This document shows positions 43,895 through 52,189 of a stretch of 64,000 bases of DNA, in pieces. Origin of the DNA: Cellulosimicrobium cellulans (GTDB lineage: Bacteria > Actinomycetota > Actinomycetes > Actinomycetales > Cellulomonadaceae). A program made the translations under genes and the position numbers. The stretch lies in the NCBI RefSeq assembly GCF_006539945.1, contig NZ_BJNZ01000016.1, positions 39,682 through 103,681 on the forward strand. The letters run 5' to 3'. Positions within the stretch are counted from its first letter, which is position 1. The number at the start of each line of letters is the position of its first letter. The notes beneath the pieces were generated by a model. The model ran no database searches and was not told the DNA's origin. It worked only from the letters and a program-made list of their open reading frames with translations.

Positions 43895-44805
43895 GACGCG
43901 CTCCCGGAGGCCGCGGCCGACCCCGCGACCATCTCGCGGATCTCGAGCGTGCAGCACTTGGCGCCGCCGCCCCCGCGCAGCAGCTCGGACGTGTCGACCG
44001 CGAGCGTCTCGTAGCCGCGCTCGCGGAGCGCGGCGGCGAGCCGCGCGGCGCGCGGCGCGTGCACGACGTGCGTCCCGTCGCTCACCGCGTTGAGGCCCAG
44101 GACGACGGCGTCCTCCTCGGTCGCGAGGAGCGCGTCGGGGTACCGCTCGCGCAGCACCTCCTGCGCCGCGGGCGAGAACGCGGGCGGGTAGTAGACGACG
44201 TCGACGGGCGGCGTGCCGGTGAGGGCGGGGTGGGCGCCGCCGTCGGGCACCCGACCGCCCGACGCGGCTCCGGCGTCGCCGCGCAGCACGGTGAGCGCGG
44301 TGTCGAGGTGGTAGAAGCGCGGGTCGACGAGCTCGAGCGTGACGACCTCGCGGCCCCACAGCGCGGCGGCCTCGGCGTGCGCGGCGCGGTCGGTGCGGAA
44401 GCCCGTCCCGGCGAGCACGACGTCGCCCGCCACGAGCAGGTCGCCCTCGCCCTCGTTGACGTGCTCGGCGAGGTGGGTGACGTAGCCGTGGTCGGCGAAC
44501 CACTTGAGGTAGGCGGGGCCCTCGGGCCCGCGCTCGGGGTGCGTGAAGCGCGCGGAGTAGACGAGGCCGTCGACGACGGTCGCGCCGTTCGCGGCGTAGA
44601 CCATGTCCGGCAGACCCGGGACGGGGTCGATCGTCTCCACGGTGTGGCCGAGGTCGCGGTAGGTGTCGCGCAGGCGCTCCCACTGGGCGACCGCGAGCGG
44701 GGTGTCGACCGGGGTGCGCCGGTCCATCCACGGGTTGATCTCGTAGCTCACGGTGAAGTACGTGGGCCGGCACATGAGGTAGTGCCGGGGCTGGCCTGGG
44801 CGCAT
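43891..44805 (-). CDS. DDAH-family guanidino hydrolase, possible ornithine-forming arginine dihydrolase
   Basis: 304 residues of the pentein fold: PDMVYAANGATVV near 66-78, FYHLDTALTVL with the catalytic His, and GGGGAKCCTLEI with the nucleophilic Cys at C284/C285. Databases usually call this dimethylargininase. However, where dimethylargininases and arginine deiminases carry Asp in the guanidinium-binding loop, this protein has Asn (N73 in AANGA), which I recall as the key difference in ArgZ/AgrE arginine dihydrolases that release ornithine plus two ammonia. Its coupling to rocD (ornithine use) rather than to a citrulline enzyme fits that. Unproven. Confidence 0.7.
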   Translation of the reverse strand: MRPGQPRHYLMCRPTYFTVSYEINPWMDRRTPVDTPLAVAQWERLRDTYRDLGHTVETIDPVPGLPDMVYAANGATVVDGLVYSARFTHPERGPEGPAYLKWFADHGYVTHLAEHVNEGEGDLLVAGDVVLAGTGFRTDRAAHAEAAALWGREVVTLELVDPRFYHLDTALTVLRGDAGAASGGRVPDGGAHPALTGTPPVDVVYYPPAFSPAAQEVLRERYPDALLATEEDAVVLGLNAVSDGTHVVHAPRAARLAAALRERGYETLAVDTSELLRGGGGAKCCTLEIREMVAGSAAASGSAS

Positions 44806-44973
44806 CGCCGCCTCCTCGCGGGAGCCGGGCCTGCCGGGGTGGTGCGGCCCGGGGTGGTGGCCGGACGGGGGATGACGTCCGGTGGTGCTGATGGGCTGCC
44901 GGTTGGCTGCTGGATGCCAGCGTACTTCCGCTGCCCGGGCGCGTCCTGGGGCGACGCGCTCGTACTCAGGGTG

Positions 44974-45002
44974 TTGACAGCGATATTCTATCGATATATC
45001 GT
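44974..45002 (+). promoter_or_regulatory. padR promoter with AT-rich palindromic operator
   Basis: TTGACA (44974-44979), a 17-base spacer and TATCGT (44997-45002) form a strong sigma-70-type promoter. The perfect palindrome CGATATATCG (44992-45001) overlaps the -10 element, and AGCGATA/TATCGCT arms flank it (about 44980-45015). This is a likely PadR autorepression site. The leader is about 100 bases. Confidence 0.75.
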
Positions 45003-45111
45003 TACCGTATCGCTGAGCCCGAGACGCGGCTCGCGACCACCGCGAGGCCGCACCGGCCCGCCACCGCTCCGCGGATCACCCGGAGCCCCACGAACACAGG
45101 AGACACATCCC

Positions 45112-45954
45112 ATGAGCTACGCACACCAGCACCGGGGCAGGACCCCGGAGAACGTCCAGAACATGTCCCAGCCGTTCGGCGAGCGCCCCGGGCCACGGCC
45201 CGGCCGCCGTCGTCGTGACGGCTTCCCGCCCGTGCCCGACGACGCGGCCTGGTTCCGCGGCGACGGTCCCTCCGGCCGTGGTCGGGGCGGCGCGCGCCGC
45301 GGCGGTGGCCGCGGGTTCGGCGGCCCGGACGACGGCGGTCGGGGCTTCGGCCCCGGCGGGCCGGCGGACGACCGGCGAGGGTTCGGCCCCGGCTTCGGGC
45401 CGGGCGGCCCCGGCGGTCCCGGGTCCGGCCCGGGCCACGGCGGCCGTCGTCACGGGGGCCGGGGCCGTGGCCCCGGGCGCGCCGGTCGCGGTGACGTCCG
45501 CGCCGCCGTCCTGCTGCTGCTCGCCGAGCAGCCCATGCACGGCTACCAGGTCATCCAGGAGATCGCCGAGCGGAGCGAGGGCCAGTGGCGCCCGAGCCCC
45601 GGCGCGGTCTACCCGGCGCTGAACCTGCTCCAGGACGAGGGGCTCGTCGAGCTGTCGGCCGACGGCGGGCGTCGCCTCGCGACGCTCACCGAGGCGGGCA
45701 CCGCGTACGTCGCGGAGCACGCCGCCGAGTTGGGCGACCCGTTCGCCGACGCCGCCGGTCGCGGCGGGCGCTCGCGGCGCGAGCTGCGCGCGGGCGTCGA
45801 GGCCGTCGCCGCGGCGGTCCACCAGGTCGCCCGCACGGGCACGGACGAGCAGGCGCAGGCCGCGGCGGAGCTCCTCGAGCGCACGCGCCGCGAGCTCTAC
45901 CTGATCCTCGCCGGCCCGGCGGGCGCCCCGGCCGAGGACGAGCCCACGGCCTGA
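45112..45954 (+). CDS. PadR-family regulator with long Gly/Arg-rich N-terminal extension
   Basis: 280 residues. The C-terminal half (from about 127) is a PadR winged HTH: VRAAVLLLLAEQPMHGYQVIQEIAERSEGQWRPSPGAVYPALNLLQDEGLVELS, followed by a helical dimerisation segment. The N-terminal 125 residues are low-complexity Gly/Arg/Pro (repeats of GRGFG, RRGG and GPGG), unusual for a PadR protein and more like an RNA- or phase-separating RGG tract. ATG at 45112 has AGGAGA upstream; the promoter before it carries a self-complementary operator. Confidence 0.88.
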   Translation: MSYAHQHRGRTPENVQNMSQPFGERPGPRPGRRRRDGFPPVPDDAAWFRGDGPSGRGRGGARRGGGRGFGGPDDGGRGFGPGGPADDRRGFGPGFGPGGPGGPGSGPGHGGRRHGGRGRGPGRAGRGDVRAAVLLLLAEQPMHGYQVIQEIAERSEGQWRPSPGAVYPALNLLQDEGLVELSADGGRRLATLTEAGTAYVAEHAAELGDPFADAAGRGGRSRRELRAGVEAVAAAVHQVARTGTDEQAQAAAELLERTRRELYLILAGPAGAPAEDEPTA

Positions 45955-45971
45955 CCCTCGCCGCACCCCGT

Positions 45972-46027
45972 CGAACCCGGGGTTGCCAGCCACCCGCAGA
46001 CATGGGTGGCCGGCAACCCCGGGTTCG
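45972..46027. terminator. 24-bp hairpin between convergent padR and SRPBCC genes
   Basis: Arms 45972-45995 and 46004-46027 (starting CGAACCCGGGGTTGCC) pair over 24 bases with one mismatch and an eight-base loop. No U-tract. Confidence 0.8.
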
Positions 46028-46045
46028 GCGTCTCTGCGTCCGTCC

Positions 46046-46543
46046 CTAGCGGCGGGCGGACAGACGGTCCTCGAGGCGTCGCAGCGAGACGTGCATCATC
46101 ACGCGCAGCGCGAGCCCGACGAGCGGTGCGGTCACCGCGCGGGGGACCGGGCCGGCGAGGTACGCCTCCTCCCACCACACGACGCGGCAGTGGCCGCGGC
46201 CGTGCGGCACGACGTCGAACCCGGCGTCCCCGAGCAGCACCGGCCCGAGCTTGCGCACGCGGGTGGTCCCCGTGCGATCTGCCGCGACGGACGGACGGTC
46301 GAGCGACTCGACCACCATGCGGTCGGTGAACCCACGGCCCGTGCGCCCGGCGCGCAGCCCGCTCACCATCGTGAAGCGGTCGCCGACCTCCGGCCCGCGG
46401 GCGGCGGGGGTCGCCATGACGGTCAAGGGGATCCAGCGCGGGTGCGTGCGCGGGTCGGCCACCCACGCGAACGCGACGGACGCGTCGACGTCGAGCTCGC
46501 GCGCCACGGCGACCCGCCGCACGGGGCGGCCCGGGCCCGTCAT
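46046..46543 (-). CDS. SRPBCC-family (START-like) protein
   Basis: 165 residues. VARELDVDASVAFAWVADPRTHPRWIPLTVM opens the helix-grip fold used for hydrophobic ligands; VVWWEEAYL and a C-terminal helix follow. Four-base overlap with the EcsC-family stop, so it is the last gene of a coupled pair. Ligand and role unknown. Confidence 0.75.
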   Translation of the reverse strand: MTGPGRPVRRVAVARELDVDASVAFAWVADPRTHPRWIPLTVMATPAARGPEVGDRFTMVSGLRAGRTGRGFTDRMVVESLDRPSVAADRTGTTRVRKLGPVLLGDAGFDVVPHGRGHCRVVWWEEAYLAGPVPRAVTAPLVGLALRVMMHVSLRRLEDRLSARR

Positions 46544-47460
46544 TCCGCGTCGCGCGCGGAGGAGTGGCCCTTGCGCCCGCGCCCGGGCAGGAGGCGACGC
46601 CGGCGCCGGGGGCTCGTGGCGTCGTCGGGCACGGGGACGAGCCGCGGCGGCGCGTCCTCGACCGGTGACTCCACGACCTCCAGCAGCCGCCCGAACACCG
46701 ACGGCGGCGGTCCGAACGCGCGCCGCGACTGGCCGATCACGCCGTGCCCGAGCGCGCGCGCCCCTGCGACGCCCACGACGGCGCCGACGCCGAACGGGAC
46801 GAGCCGCCCGATCGCGAGACCGGACTGCTTGGCGAGCTGGGTGCGCAAGAAGCGGTTGCCGAGCGCCTTGTTCACCTTGACCAGCGTCCCGGCGGGCATG
46901 CTCGTCAGCAGGACCTTGCCCCACGCGAGACCCGAGCCCTGGGTCGCGCGCTCGACGTCGCGCGCGCCCTTCTCGCCGAGCACCGTGGCGAGGAGCAGGG
47001 CACGGCGGCGCGCGACGTCGTCCACGGCGATCCCGTGCACGTCCGCCACGGCGAGCGCGAACGCCGCCGAGGACGCGAAGAACGTCGCGATGTCGCTCGA
47101 CGTCAGCGCGATCCCGACGCCCGTCCCGACCGCCGGGAACGCCGCCGCCGCACCGACGGCGCCGCCCGCGGCCTGGATGACGAGCAGGTACTCGCGCTCG
47201 AGGATCCGCACGATCTGCGCGGGGCTCGCCTCCGGGTTCCGACGGCGGACCCCGTCGACGTGCGCCCGGATGACGTGCGACGGGATCGTCACGGCCTTGT
47301 CGAGCGCCGCGTCGAGCAGCGGCGTGGGCCGGTAGGCGGCCCAGTCGACGGCGTCCTGCGTCGACACGTCCGCGCGCGTGCCCTCGGGGGGCGGCGTCCC
47401 GTACGCGGGCGTGCCGCCACGCGGCACCGGAGTTCTCGAGGGTTCCTGCTGGTGCGCCAT
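46540..47460 (-). CDS. EcsC-family protein
   Basis: 306 residues. The central region (about 50-250) matches EcsC: AALDKAVTIPSHVIRAHVDGVRRRNPEASPAQIVRILEREYLLVIQAAGGAVGAAAAFPAVGTGVGIALTSSDIATFFASSAAFALAVADVHG, followed by VLLTSMPAGTLVKVNKALG. Likely membrane-associated helices; function unknown. ATG at 47460 with GGAGG 4 bases upstream; an in-frame start 15 bases earlier is possible. Confidence 0.8.
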   Translation of the reverse strand: MAHQQEPSRTPVPRGGTPAYGTPPPEGTRADVSTQDAVDWAAYRPTPLLDAALDKAVTIPSHVIRAHVDGVRRRNPEASPAQIVRILEREYLLVIQAAGGAVGAAAAFPAVGTGVGIALTSSDIATFFASSAAFALAVADVHGIAVDDVARRRALLLATVLGEKGARDVERATQGSGLAWGKVLLTSMPAGTLVKVNKALGNRFLRTQLAKQSGLAIGRLVPFGVGAVVGVAGARALGHGVIGQSRRAFGPPPSVFGRLLEVVESPVEDAPPRLVPVPDDATSPRRRRRLLPGRGRKGHSSARDAE

Positions 47461-47492
47461 GGCGCCTCCCGTCATCGCGTCCCGGTCCCGCG

Positions 47493-48011
47493 TCAGGCGG
47501 GTGTCTCGACCTCCCGGCCGGCGCTCTCCGGCTGGAAGAGGTACTCGACCTCGGCCCCGGCCTTGACCGTCCTCCCTACCGTGCACGCCTTGTCGATCGC
47601 TCGCGCGGCGACGGTGACGAGCCGGTCGCGCGCGTCGTCGTCGAGCGAGGTGAGGTCGATGTCGTACGTGCCGGTGATCTTCGGGTACCGCTCCTCCTCG
47701 AGCAGCTTGGCGCCCTCGACGTGGATCGTCACCGCGTAGTCGTCGCCGAGCCGACGTGCGAACGTCCGGTCCGTGCTCATGCCCGCGCACGCGGCGAGGG
47801 CGATCTTCAGGAGCTCCCCGGGGGTGAACACCGCGCCCTCGCTCGCCGGGCCGATCGACACCTGGGCGCCGCGCGCCGAGCGCCCCGTGTACGTGCGGGT
47901 TCCCGTGCGCTCGACCCACAGCGCGTCGGCCGGCGCGGGGGACGGCGCCGGCACGTCGTGCTCGGCCTCGTCGGCGGGGCTCAGGCTGGTCTCGGAAGGC
48001 TGAGTCGTCAT
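47493..48011 (-). CDS. OsmC/Ohr-family peroxide-reductase-type protein
   Basis: 172 residues. The pair of family cysteines is present: ALAACAGMSTDR and DKACTVGRTVKAG, with the TGELLKIAL-like segment (FTPGELLKIALAACA) and DYAVTIHVEG. OsmC proteins detoxify organic hydroperoxides. An N-terminal 25-residue acidic extension is added. Stands 32 bases upstream of the EcsC gene on the same strand. Confidence 0.88.
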   Translation of the reverse strand: MTTQPSETSLSPADEAEHDVPAPSPAPADALWVERTGTRTYTGRSARGAQVSIGPASEGAVFTPGELLKIALAACAGMSTDRTFARRLGDDYAVTIHVEGAKLLEEERYPKITGTYDIDLTSLDDDARDRLVTVAARAIDKACTVGRTVKAGAEVEYLFQPESAGREVETPA

Positions 48012-48124
48012 GCGTGAATCCTCGCACTCGTCGGGTCGCGGCGTCCGGGAGGTCCGCCCTCCGGGGAACGCGCGGCGGGCGCGGGCGATTCCCTCGCCGG
48101 CCCGGGCGAGGTCGGTCGAGCCGC

Positions 48125-48162
48125 CCGGGTCGCGTCGGTCGGGGCGGGCCGACGCGACCCGG
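48125..48162 (-). terminator. Hairpin downstream of the NDH-2-like gene
   Basis: Perfect 14-bp stem (CCGGGTCGCGTCGG and complement) with a 10-base loop, 10 bases past the stop of the oxidoreductase gene on the minus strand. No U-tract. Confidence 0.75.
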
Positions 48163-48171
48163 ACGGCGGTC

Positions 48172-49587
48172 TCAGGCCGCGCGGACGCTCTCCGGCGCGG
48201 GGCGCGGCTCCGTCGGCGGGGTGGCGCTGTCGTGCTCGGCCGCACGCGCGGCCGCCGGGCGCGCGGCCGGGGCGGCCGCCACGAACGCCTCGCGGGGGTG
48301 CTGCACCGCCGCGAGCGAGACGACGTCGCGCCCGAACAGCGCGCCCGTCGCCCACACGGCGACCACCCGGGCCGTGCGCTCCCACGTCGGGATCGCGAGC
48401 ACGTGGTACCCGCGGTGCATGAGCCACGCGAGGCGCCCGCGCACGACGAGGCGGCGGTACTCGAACACGCCCGAGCCGAGGCCGAGCGTCGCGACGACGC
48501 CGAGGCTCCCGTGCACGTACGGCCGCGTCGGGCGGCCGCGGCGGGCTGCGACGAGGTTGCGGGCGAGGCGTCGGCCCTGCCGCACCGCGTGCTGGGCGTT
48601 GGGGACGGTCAGCGCGCCCGGCCGCGGGACCGCGAGGTCGGGGACGGCCGCGCCGTCGCCCGCGGCCCACGCGTCGGGGACGGTGTCGTCCACCGTCCCG
48701 ACGCGCAGGTCCGGCCGCGTGACGAGGTAGCCGCGCGCGTCCACGGGCAGGTCCGTGTGCGTCGCGACGACGGGGTTCGCCGCGTTGCCCGCGGTCCACA
48801 CGAGCAGCCCCGTGGCGAAGGACTCGCCGGTCGAGAGCGTCACGACCCCGCCCTCGGCGGACACGAGGCCGGCCTCCAGGTGCACGTGCGCGCCGCGACG
48901 CTCGAGCTCCCTCACGACCCACCGCCCCGGCCGCTCGGTGACCTCGGGCAGGATGCGCGCGTTGCGCTCCACCAGGTGGAACCGCAGCTCCGCCGGGTCG
49001 ATCTCGGGGTAGACGCGCGTGAGGTCGTGCGCGAGCGACAGGAGCTCGGCGAACCCCTCGACGCCGGAGAACCCGCCGCCGACGAACGTCACGGTCAGCA
49101 GGCGCTCGCGCTCGGGCCCCGCCGGCAGGCTCGCCGCGCGGTCTAACGACGTGAGCAGCCGGTCGCGGATCGCCACGGCCTCCTCGACGTGCTTCATGCC
49201 GATCGCGTGCTCGGCGACGCCCGGCACGGGGAACACGCGCGTCACGGCACCGGCCGTGACGACGACGGTGTCGTACGTCAGGTCGTACGGCTCGCCCGAG
49301 CGCGGCCGCACGACGACCGCGCGGCGTGCGTGGTCGACGCGCTCGACCGTCCCGTCGACCAGGCGCGTGCGGTGCAGGTGGCTGCGGTGCGCGACCGCGG
49401 CGTGCCGCGCCTCGACGGACCCCGCGACGACCTCGGGCAGGAACGGCTGGTAGGTCATGTACGGGCGCGGGTCGACCAGGACCAGCTCGACCTCGCCGCG
49501 GCGCAGCTCGCGCCGCAGGCGCTTCTCGAGCTCCCGGGCCGCCGTGAACCCGGCGTAGCCCCCACCGACGACGACGATGCGTTCCAT
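48172..49587 (-). CDS. NDH-2-like FAD-dependent NAD(P)H dehydrogenase
   Basis: 471 residues. FAD-binding VVVGGGYAGFTAARELEKRL at the N-terminus, NAD-binding VTFVGGGFSGVEGFAELL near 170, and AWAAGDGAAVPDLAVP near 310 (FAD-site Asp). C-terminal hydrophobic/amphipathic segment (YHVLAIPTWERTARVVAVWATGALFGRD) suits membrane association as in type II NADH:quinone dehydrogenase; a Pro/Ala tail follows. AGGAGG lies 5 bases before ATG. Divergent from the MerR operon. Confidence 0.85.
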   Translation of the reverse strand: MERIVVVGGGYAGFTAARELEKRLRRELRRGEVELVLVDPRPYMTYQPFLPEVVAGSVEARHAAVAHRSHLHRTRLVDGTVERVDHARRAVVVRPRSGEPYDLTYDTVVVTAGAVTRVFPVPGVAEHAIGMKHVEEAVAIRDRLLTSLDRAASLPAGPERERLLTVTFVGGGFSGVEGFAELLSLAHDLTRVYPEIDPAELRFHLVERNARILPEVTERPGRWVVRELERRGAHVHLEAGLVSAEGGVVTLSTGESFATGLLVWTAGNAANPVVATHTDLPVDARGYLVTRPDLRVGTVDDTVPDAWAAGDGAAVPDLAVPRPGALTVPNAQHAVRQGRRLARNLVAARRGRPTRPYVHGSLGVVATLGLGSGVFEYRRLVVRGRLAWLMHRGYHVLAIPTWERTARVVAVWATGALFGRDVVSLAAVQHPREAFVAAAPAARPAAARAAEHDSATPPTEPRPAPESVRAA

Positions 49588-49702
49588 CACTGCCTCCTGT
49601 GACGTGAGCGTGCCGGGCGCCTGGTGCGCCCTTCCGGCGCGCTCACCCTGTCGACCGGACGGCACCGCGGTCCGTGACATGACGTGCGTCACGTTGGTGC
49701 CC

Positions 49703-49733
49703 TTGACCTGGAGCGCGCTCCAGGTCGCATGCT
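49703..49733 (+). promoter_or_regulatory. MerR-type promoter with 19-bp spacer and perfect 22-bp palindrome
   Basis: TTGACC (49703-49708) and CATGCT (49728-49733) are separated by exactly 19 bases, the over-long spacer that MerR-family activators remodel. A perfect 22-base palindrome, centred on GGAGCGCGCTCC, spans 49705-49726 between them. The predicted transcription start falls near 49740, the A of the merR ATG, so the mRNA may be leaderless. Confidence 0.88.
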
Positions 49734-49739
49734 CGAGAC

Positions 49740-50213
49740 ATGTCCGAGCTGCTGATCCCCGCCGCCCCCGTCGAGGTCCCGCCCGAGGGGCTGTCCATCG
49801 GCGACGCCGCGCGCGCCGTCGGTCTGAGCATCGACACGCTGCGCTACTACGAGAAGGAGGGGCTCCTGCTCGACCCTGCGCCGCGCGACGGCGGCGGTCG
49901 GCGCCGCTACGGTCCGCACGACGTCGCGTGGCTCGCCGGGCTCGCCATGCTCCGCGAGACGGGCATGTCGATCGCGGACGTGCGCGTCATCGCGGACCTC
50001 AGCCGCCGGACAGGCACCGAGGCCGAGCGCCTCGTCGTCCTCGAAGGCCACCGCGAGCGCGTGCTCGGCGATCTCGAGCGCACGCGCCGCCACCTCGCGG
50101 CCCTCGACGCCAAGATCGCGTCCTACCGCGCGGTCACGGACGTGGCGGCCCGCGACGGCGGCGGTCGCGACGCGGCGCACGGCACCACCGACCACGACCA
50201 GGAGAACCCCTGA
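49740..50213 (+). CDS. MerR-family regulator (AdhR/NmlR-like)
   Basis: 157 residues. N-terminal HTH (LSIGDAARAVGLSIDTLRYYEKEGLL) and dimerisation helix with ALAKIA-like end; there is no metal-binding Cys loop, so it fits the aldehyde/thiol-responsive AdhR/NmlR group. The start has no ribosome site because of the near-leaderless promoter. TGATG overlap by one base with the aldo/keto reductase, its probable target. Confidence 0.9.
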   Translation: MSELLIPAAPVEVPPEGLSIGDAARAVGLSIDTLRYYEKEGLLLDPAPRDGGGRRRYGPHDVAWLAGLAMLRETGMSIADVRVIADLSRRTGTEAERLVVLEGHRERVLGDLERTRRHLAALDAKIASYRAVTDVAARDGGGRDAAHGTTDHDQENP

Positions 50214-51241
50214 TGACCACCCCTGAGACCCGCGCGACCGGCACCCTCCCCGCGTCCCGACCGCCCGTCGTCGACCTCGGCGACGGACTGCGCGTCTCCG
50301 CGATCGGCCTCGGGGCGATGGGCATGAGCGCGTTCTACGGCCCCACGGACGAGGCGGAGGCGGTCGCGACGCTCCGGCACGCCGTCGACGCCGGCGTGAC
50401 CTTCGTCGACACCGCCGAGGCGTACGGGCCGTTCGAGAACGAGAAGCTCGTCGGGCGTGCGCTGGGCGACCGGCGCGACGAGGTCGTGCTCGCGACCAAG
50501 GCGTCCGCCGAGACGGACGACGACGGCACGGTCCACGGCCGCAACGGCACGCCCGAGTACGTCCGCCGTGCGGCCGACCGCTCGCTGCGCCACCTCGGCA
50601 CCGACGTGATCGACCTCTACTACCTCCACCGGGCCGACCCGGCCGTGCCGATCGAGGAGTCCGTCGGCGCGATGTCCGAGCTCGTCGCCGCCGGCAAGGT
50701 CCGTCACCTCGGGCTCTCGGAGGTGTCGGTCTCGACGATCCGGCGCGCGCACGCCGTCCATCCGCTCGCGGCCGTGCAGTCGGAGCTCTCGCTGTTCTCC
50801 CCGGACGTGCTGCGCAACGGCGAGAAGGCCGTCATGGACGAGCTCGGCATCGGGTTCGTCGCGTTCTCCCCGCTCGGCCGCGGTGTGCTCACGAGCAGCG
50901 TGCGCAGCCTCGACGACCTCGCGCCCGACGACGCCCGTCGCGGCCTGCCCCGGTTCCAGCCCGAGGCCTTCGCCGCAAACCTGCGGCTCGTGGACAGGGT
51001 GCGCGAGATCGCGGCCGAGAGGGGCGCGACCGAGGCGCAGGTCGCGCTCGCGTGGGTCGTCGCCCAGGGCGCGGTACCCATCCCCGGCACGCGGCGTCCG
51101 GAGCGCCTCGACGAGAACGCCGCGGCGGCGCGCCTCGAGCTCACCGCCGACGACCTGCGTCGTCTCGCCGACGCCGTGCCGCAGGCGCAGGTCGCGGGCC
51201 ACCGCGACTACGCCCCGACGCCGGACGGCCAGGACCGCTGA
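50213..51241 (+). CDS. Aldo/keto reductase
   Basis: 342 residues, TIM-barrel AKR with catalytic Y71 (FVDTAEAYGPFENE), Asp in FVDTAE, Lys in LATKASAE and His in YYLHRAD; NADPH site IPGTRRPERLDEN at the C-terminus. AKR13-like (IolS/YajO) from sequence feel. Reduces aldehydes or ketones; controlled by the upstream MerR regulator, which suggests electrophile or aldehyde stress. Confidence 0.93.
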   Translation: MTTPETRATGTLPASRPPVVDLGDGLRVSAIGLGAMGMSAFYGPTDEAEAVATLRHAVDAGVTFVDTAEAYGPFENEKLVGRALGDRRDEVVLATKASAETDDDGTVHGRNGTPEYVRRAADRSLRHLGTDVIDLYYLHRADPAVPIEESVGAMSELVAAGKVRHLGLSEVSVSTIRRAHAVHPLAAVQSELSLFSPDVLRNGEKAVMDELGIGFVAFSPLGRGVLTSSVRSLDDLAPDDARRGLPRFQPEAFAANLRLVDRVREIAAERGATEAQVALAWVVAQGAVPIPGTRRPERLDENAAAARLELTADDLRRLADAVPQAQVAGHRDYAPTPDGQDR

Positions 51242-51262
51242 GCGAGGGTGACGAACGCCGCG

Positions 51263-51300
51263 GTGTGTAGGTTCGACACGGCCCCGGCAAAGCTACACAC
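51263..51300. repeat. GTGTGTAG / CTACACAC inverted repeat before thyA
   Basis: Perfect 8-base arms at 51263-51270 and 51293-51300 with a 22-base loop, in the 67-base gap between the AKR stop and thyA. It could be an AKR terminator or an operator; TAGGTT within the left part resembles an actinobacterial -10. Confidence 0.45.
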
Positions 51301-51308
51301 TGACGGAT

Positions 51309-52184
51309 GTGGCACTCGACGCGACCGACGCCCCGACCGCACCCGTGAGCACCGGCGAGCCTGCGCCGTCGGGCACCGCTCCCGGGCCCGTCCCGACCCC
51401 GTACGAGGACCTCCTGCGCGACGTCCTGGCGAACGGGACGCCCAAGGGCGACCGCACCGGGACGGGCACGCGCAGCGTGTTCGGGCGGCAGATCCGCTTC
51501 GACCTGTCGCAGGGCTTCCCCCTCATCACGACCAAGCGCGTGCACCTCAGGTCGATCGCGTACGAGCTGCTGTGGTTCCTGCGCGGCGACTCGAACGTGC
51601 GCTGGCTCCAGGAGCGCGGCGTGAGCATCTGGGACGAGTGGGCGGACGCCGACGGCGAGCTCGGCCCGGTCTACGGCGTCCAGTGGCGCTCCTGGCCGAC
51701 GCCGGACGGGCGGCACGTGGACCAGGTCGCGCAGGTGATCGAGCAGATCACGGCGAACCCCGACTCTCGCCGCCACATCGTCTCGGCGTGGAACGTCGCG
51801 GAGATCGAGAACATGGCCCTGCCGCCCTGCCACGCGTTCTTCCAGTTCTACGTGGCCGACGGGAGGCTGTCGTGCCAGCTCTACCAGCGCTCGGCCGACC
51901 TGTTCCTCGGCGTGCCGTTCAACATCGCGTCGTACGCGCTGCTCGTCCACATGGTGGCCGCGCAGACCGGGCTCGAGGTCGGCGACTTCGTGTGGACCGG
52001 CGGCGACGTGCACATCTACGACAACCACCTCGAGCAGGTGCGTGAGCAGCTCACGCGCGAGCCGTACCCGTACCCGACCCTGCGCCTCGCGCCGCGCGAC
52101 TCGATCGACGCGTACGAGTACGAGGACATCGAGGTCGTCGGGTACCAGCACCACCCGACGATCAAGGCCCCGATCGCGGTCTGA
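51309..52184 (+). CDS. thyA: Thymidylate synthase
   Basis: 291 residues. [43 protein letters not shown], the catalytic C174 in [32 protein letters not shown] and VHIYDNH are all present; a variable 25-residue N-terminal extension precedes the family start. Methylates dUMP using methylene-THF. GTG start at 51309; a second in-frame GTG near 51345 remains possible. folA follows after 5 bases. Confidence 0.97.
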   Translation: MALDATDAPTAPVSTGEPAPSGTAPGPVPTPYEDLLRDVLANGTPKGDRTGTGTRSVFGRQIRFDLSQGFPLITTKRVHLRSIAYELLWFLRGDSNVRWLQERGVSIWDEWADADGELGPVYGVQWRSWPTPDGRHVDQVAQVIEQITANPDSRRHIVSAWNVAEIENMALPPCHAFFQFYVADGRLSCQLYQRSADLFLGVPFNIASYALLVHMVAAQTGLEVGDFVWTGGDVHIYDNHLEQVREQLTREPYPYPTLRLAPRDSIDAYEYEDIEVVGYQHHPTIKAPIAV

Positions 52185-52189
52185 CGGCG

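Noticed and set aside
51263..51300. NrdR box before thyA
   Set aside because: The arms do not fit the NrdR consensus, and there is only one element rather than a pair.
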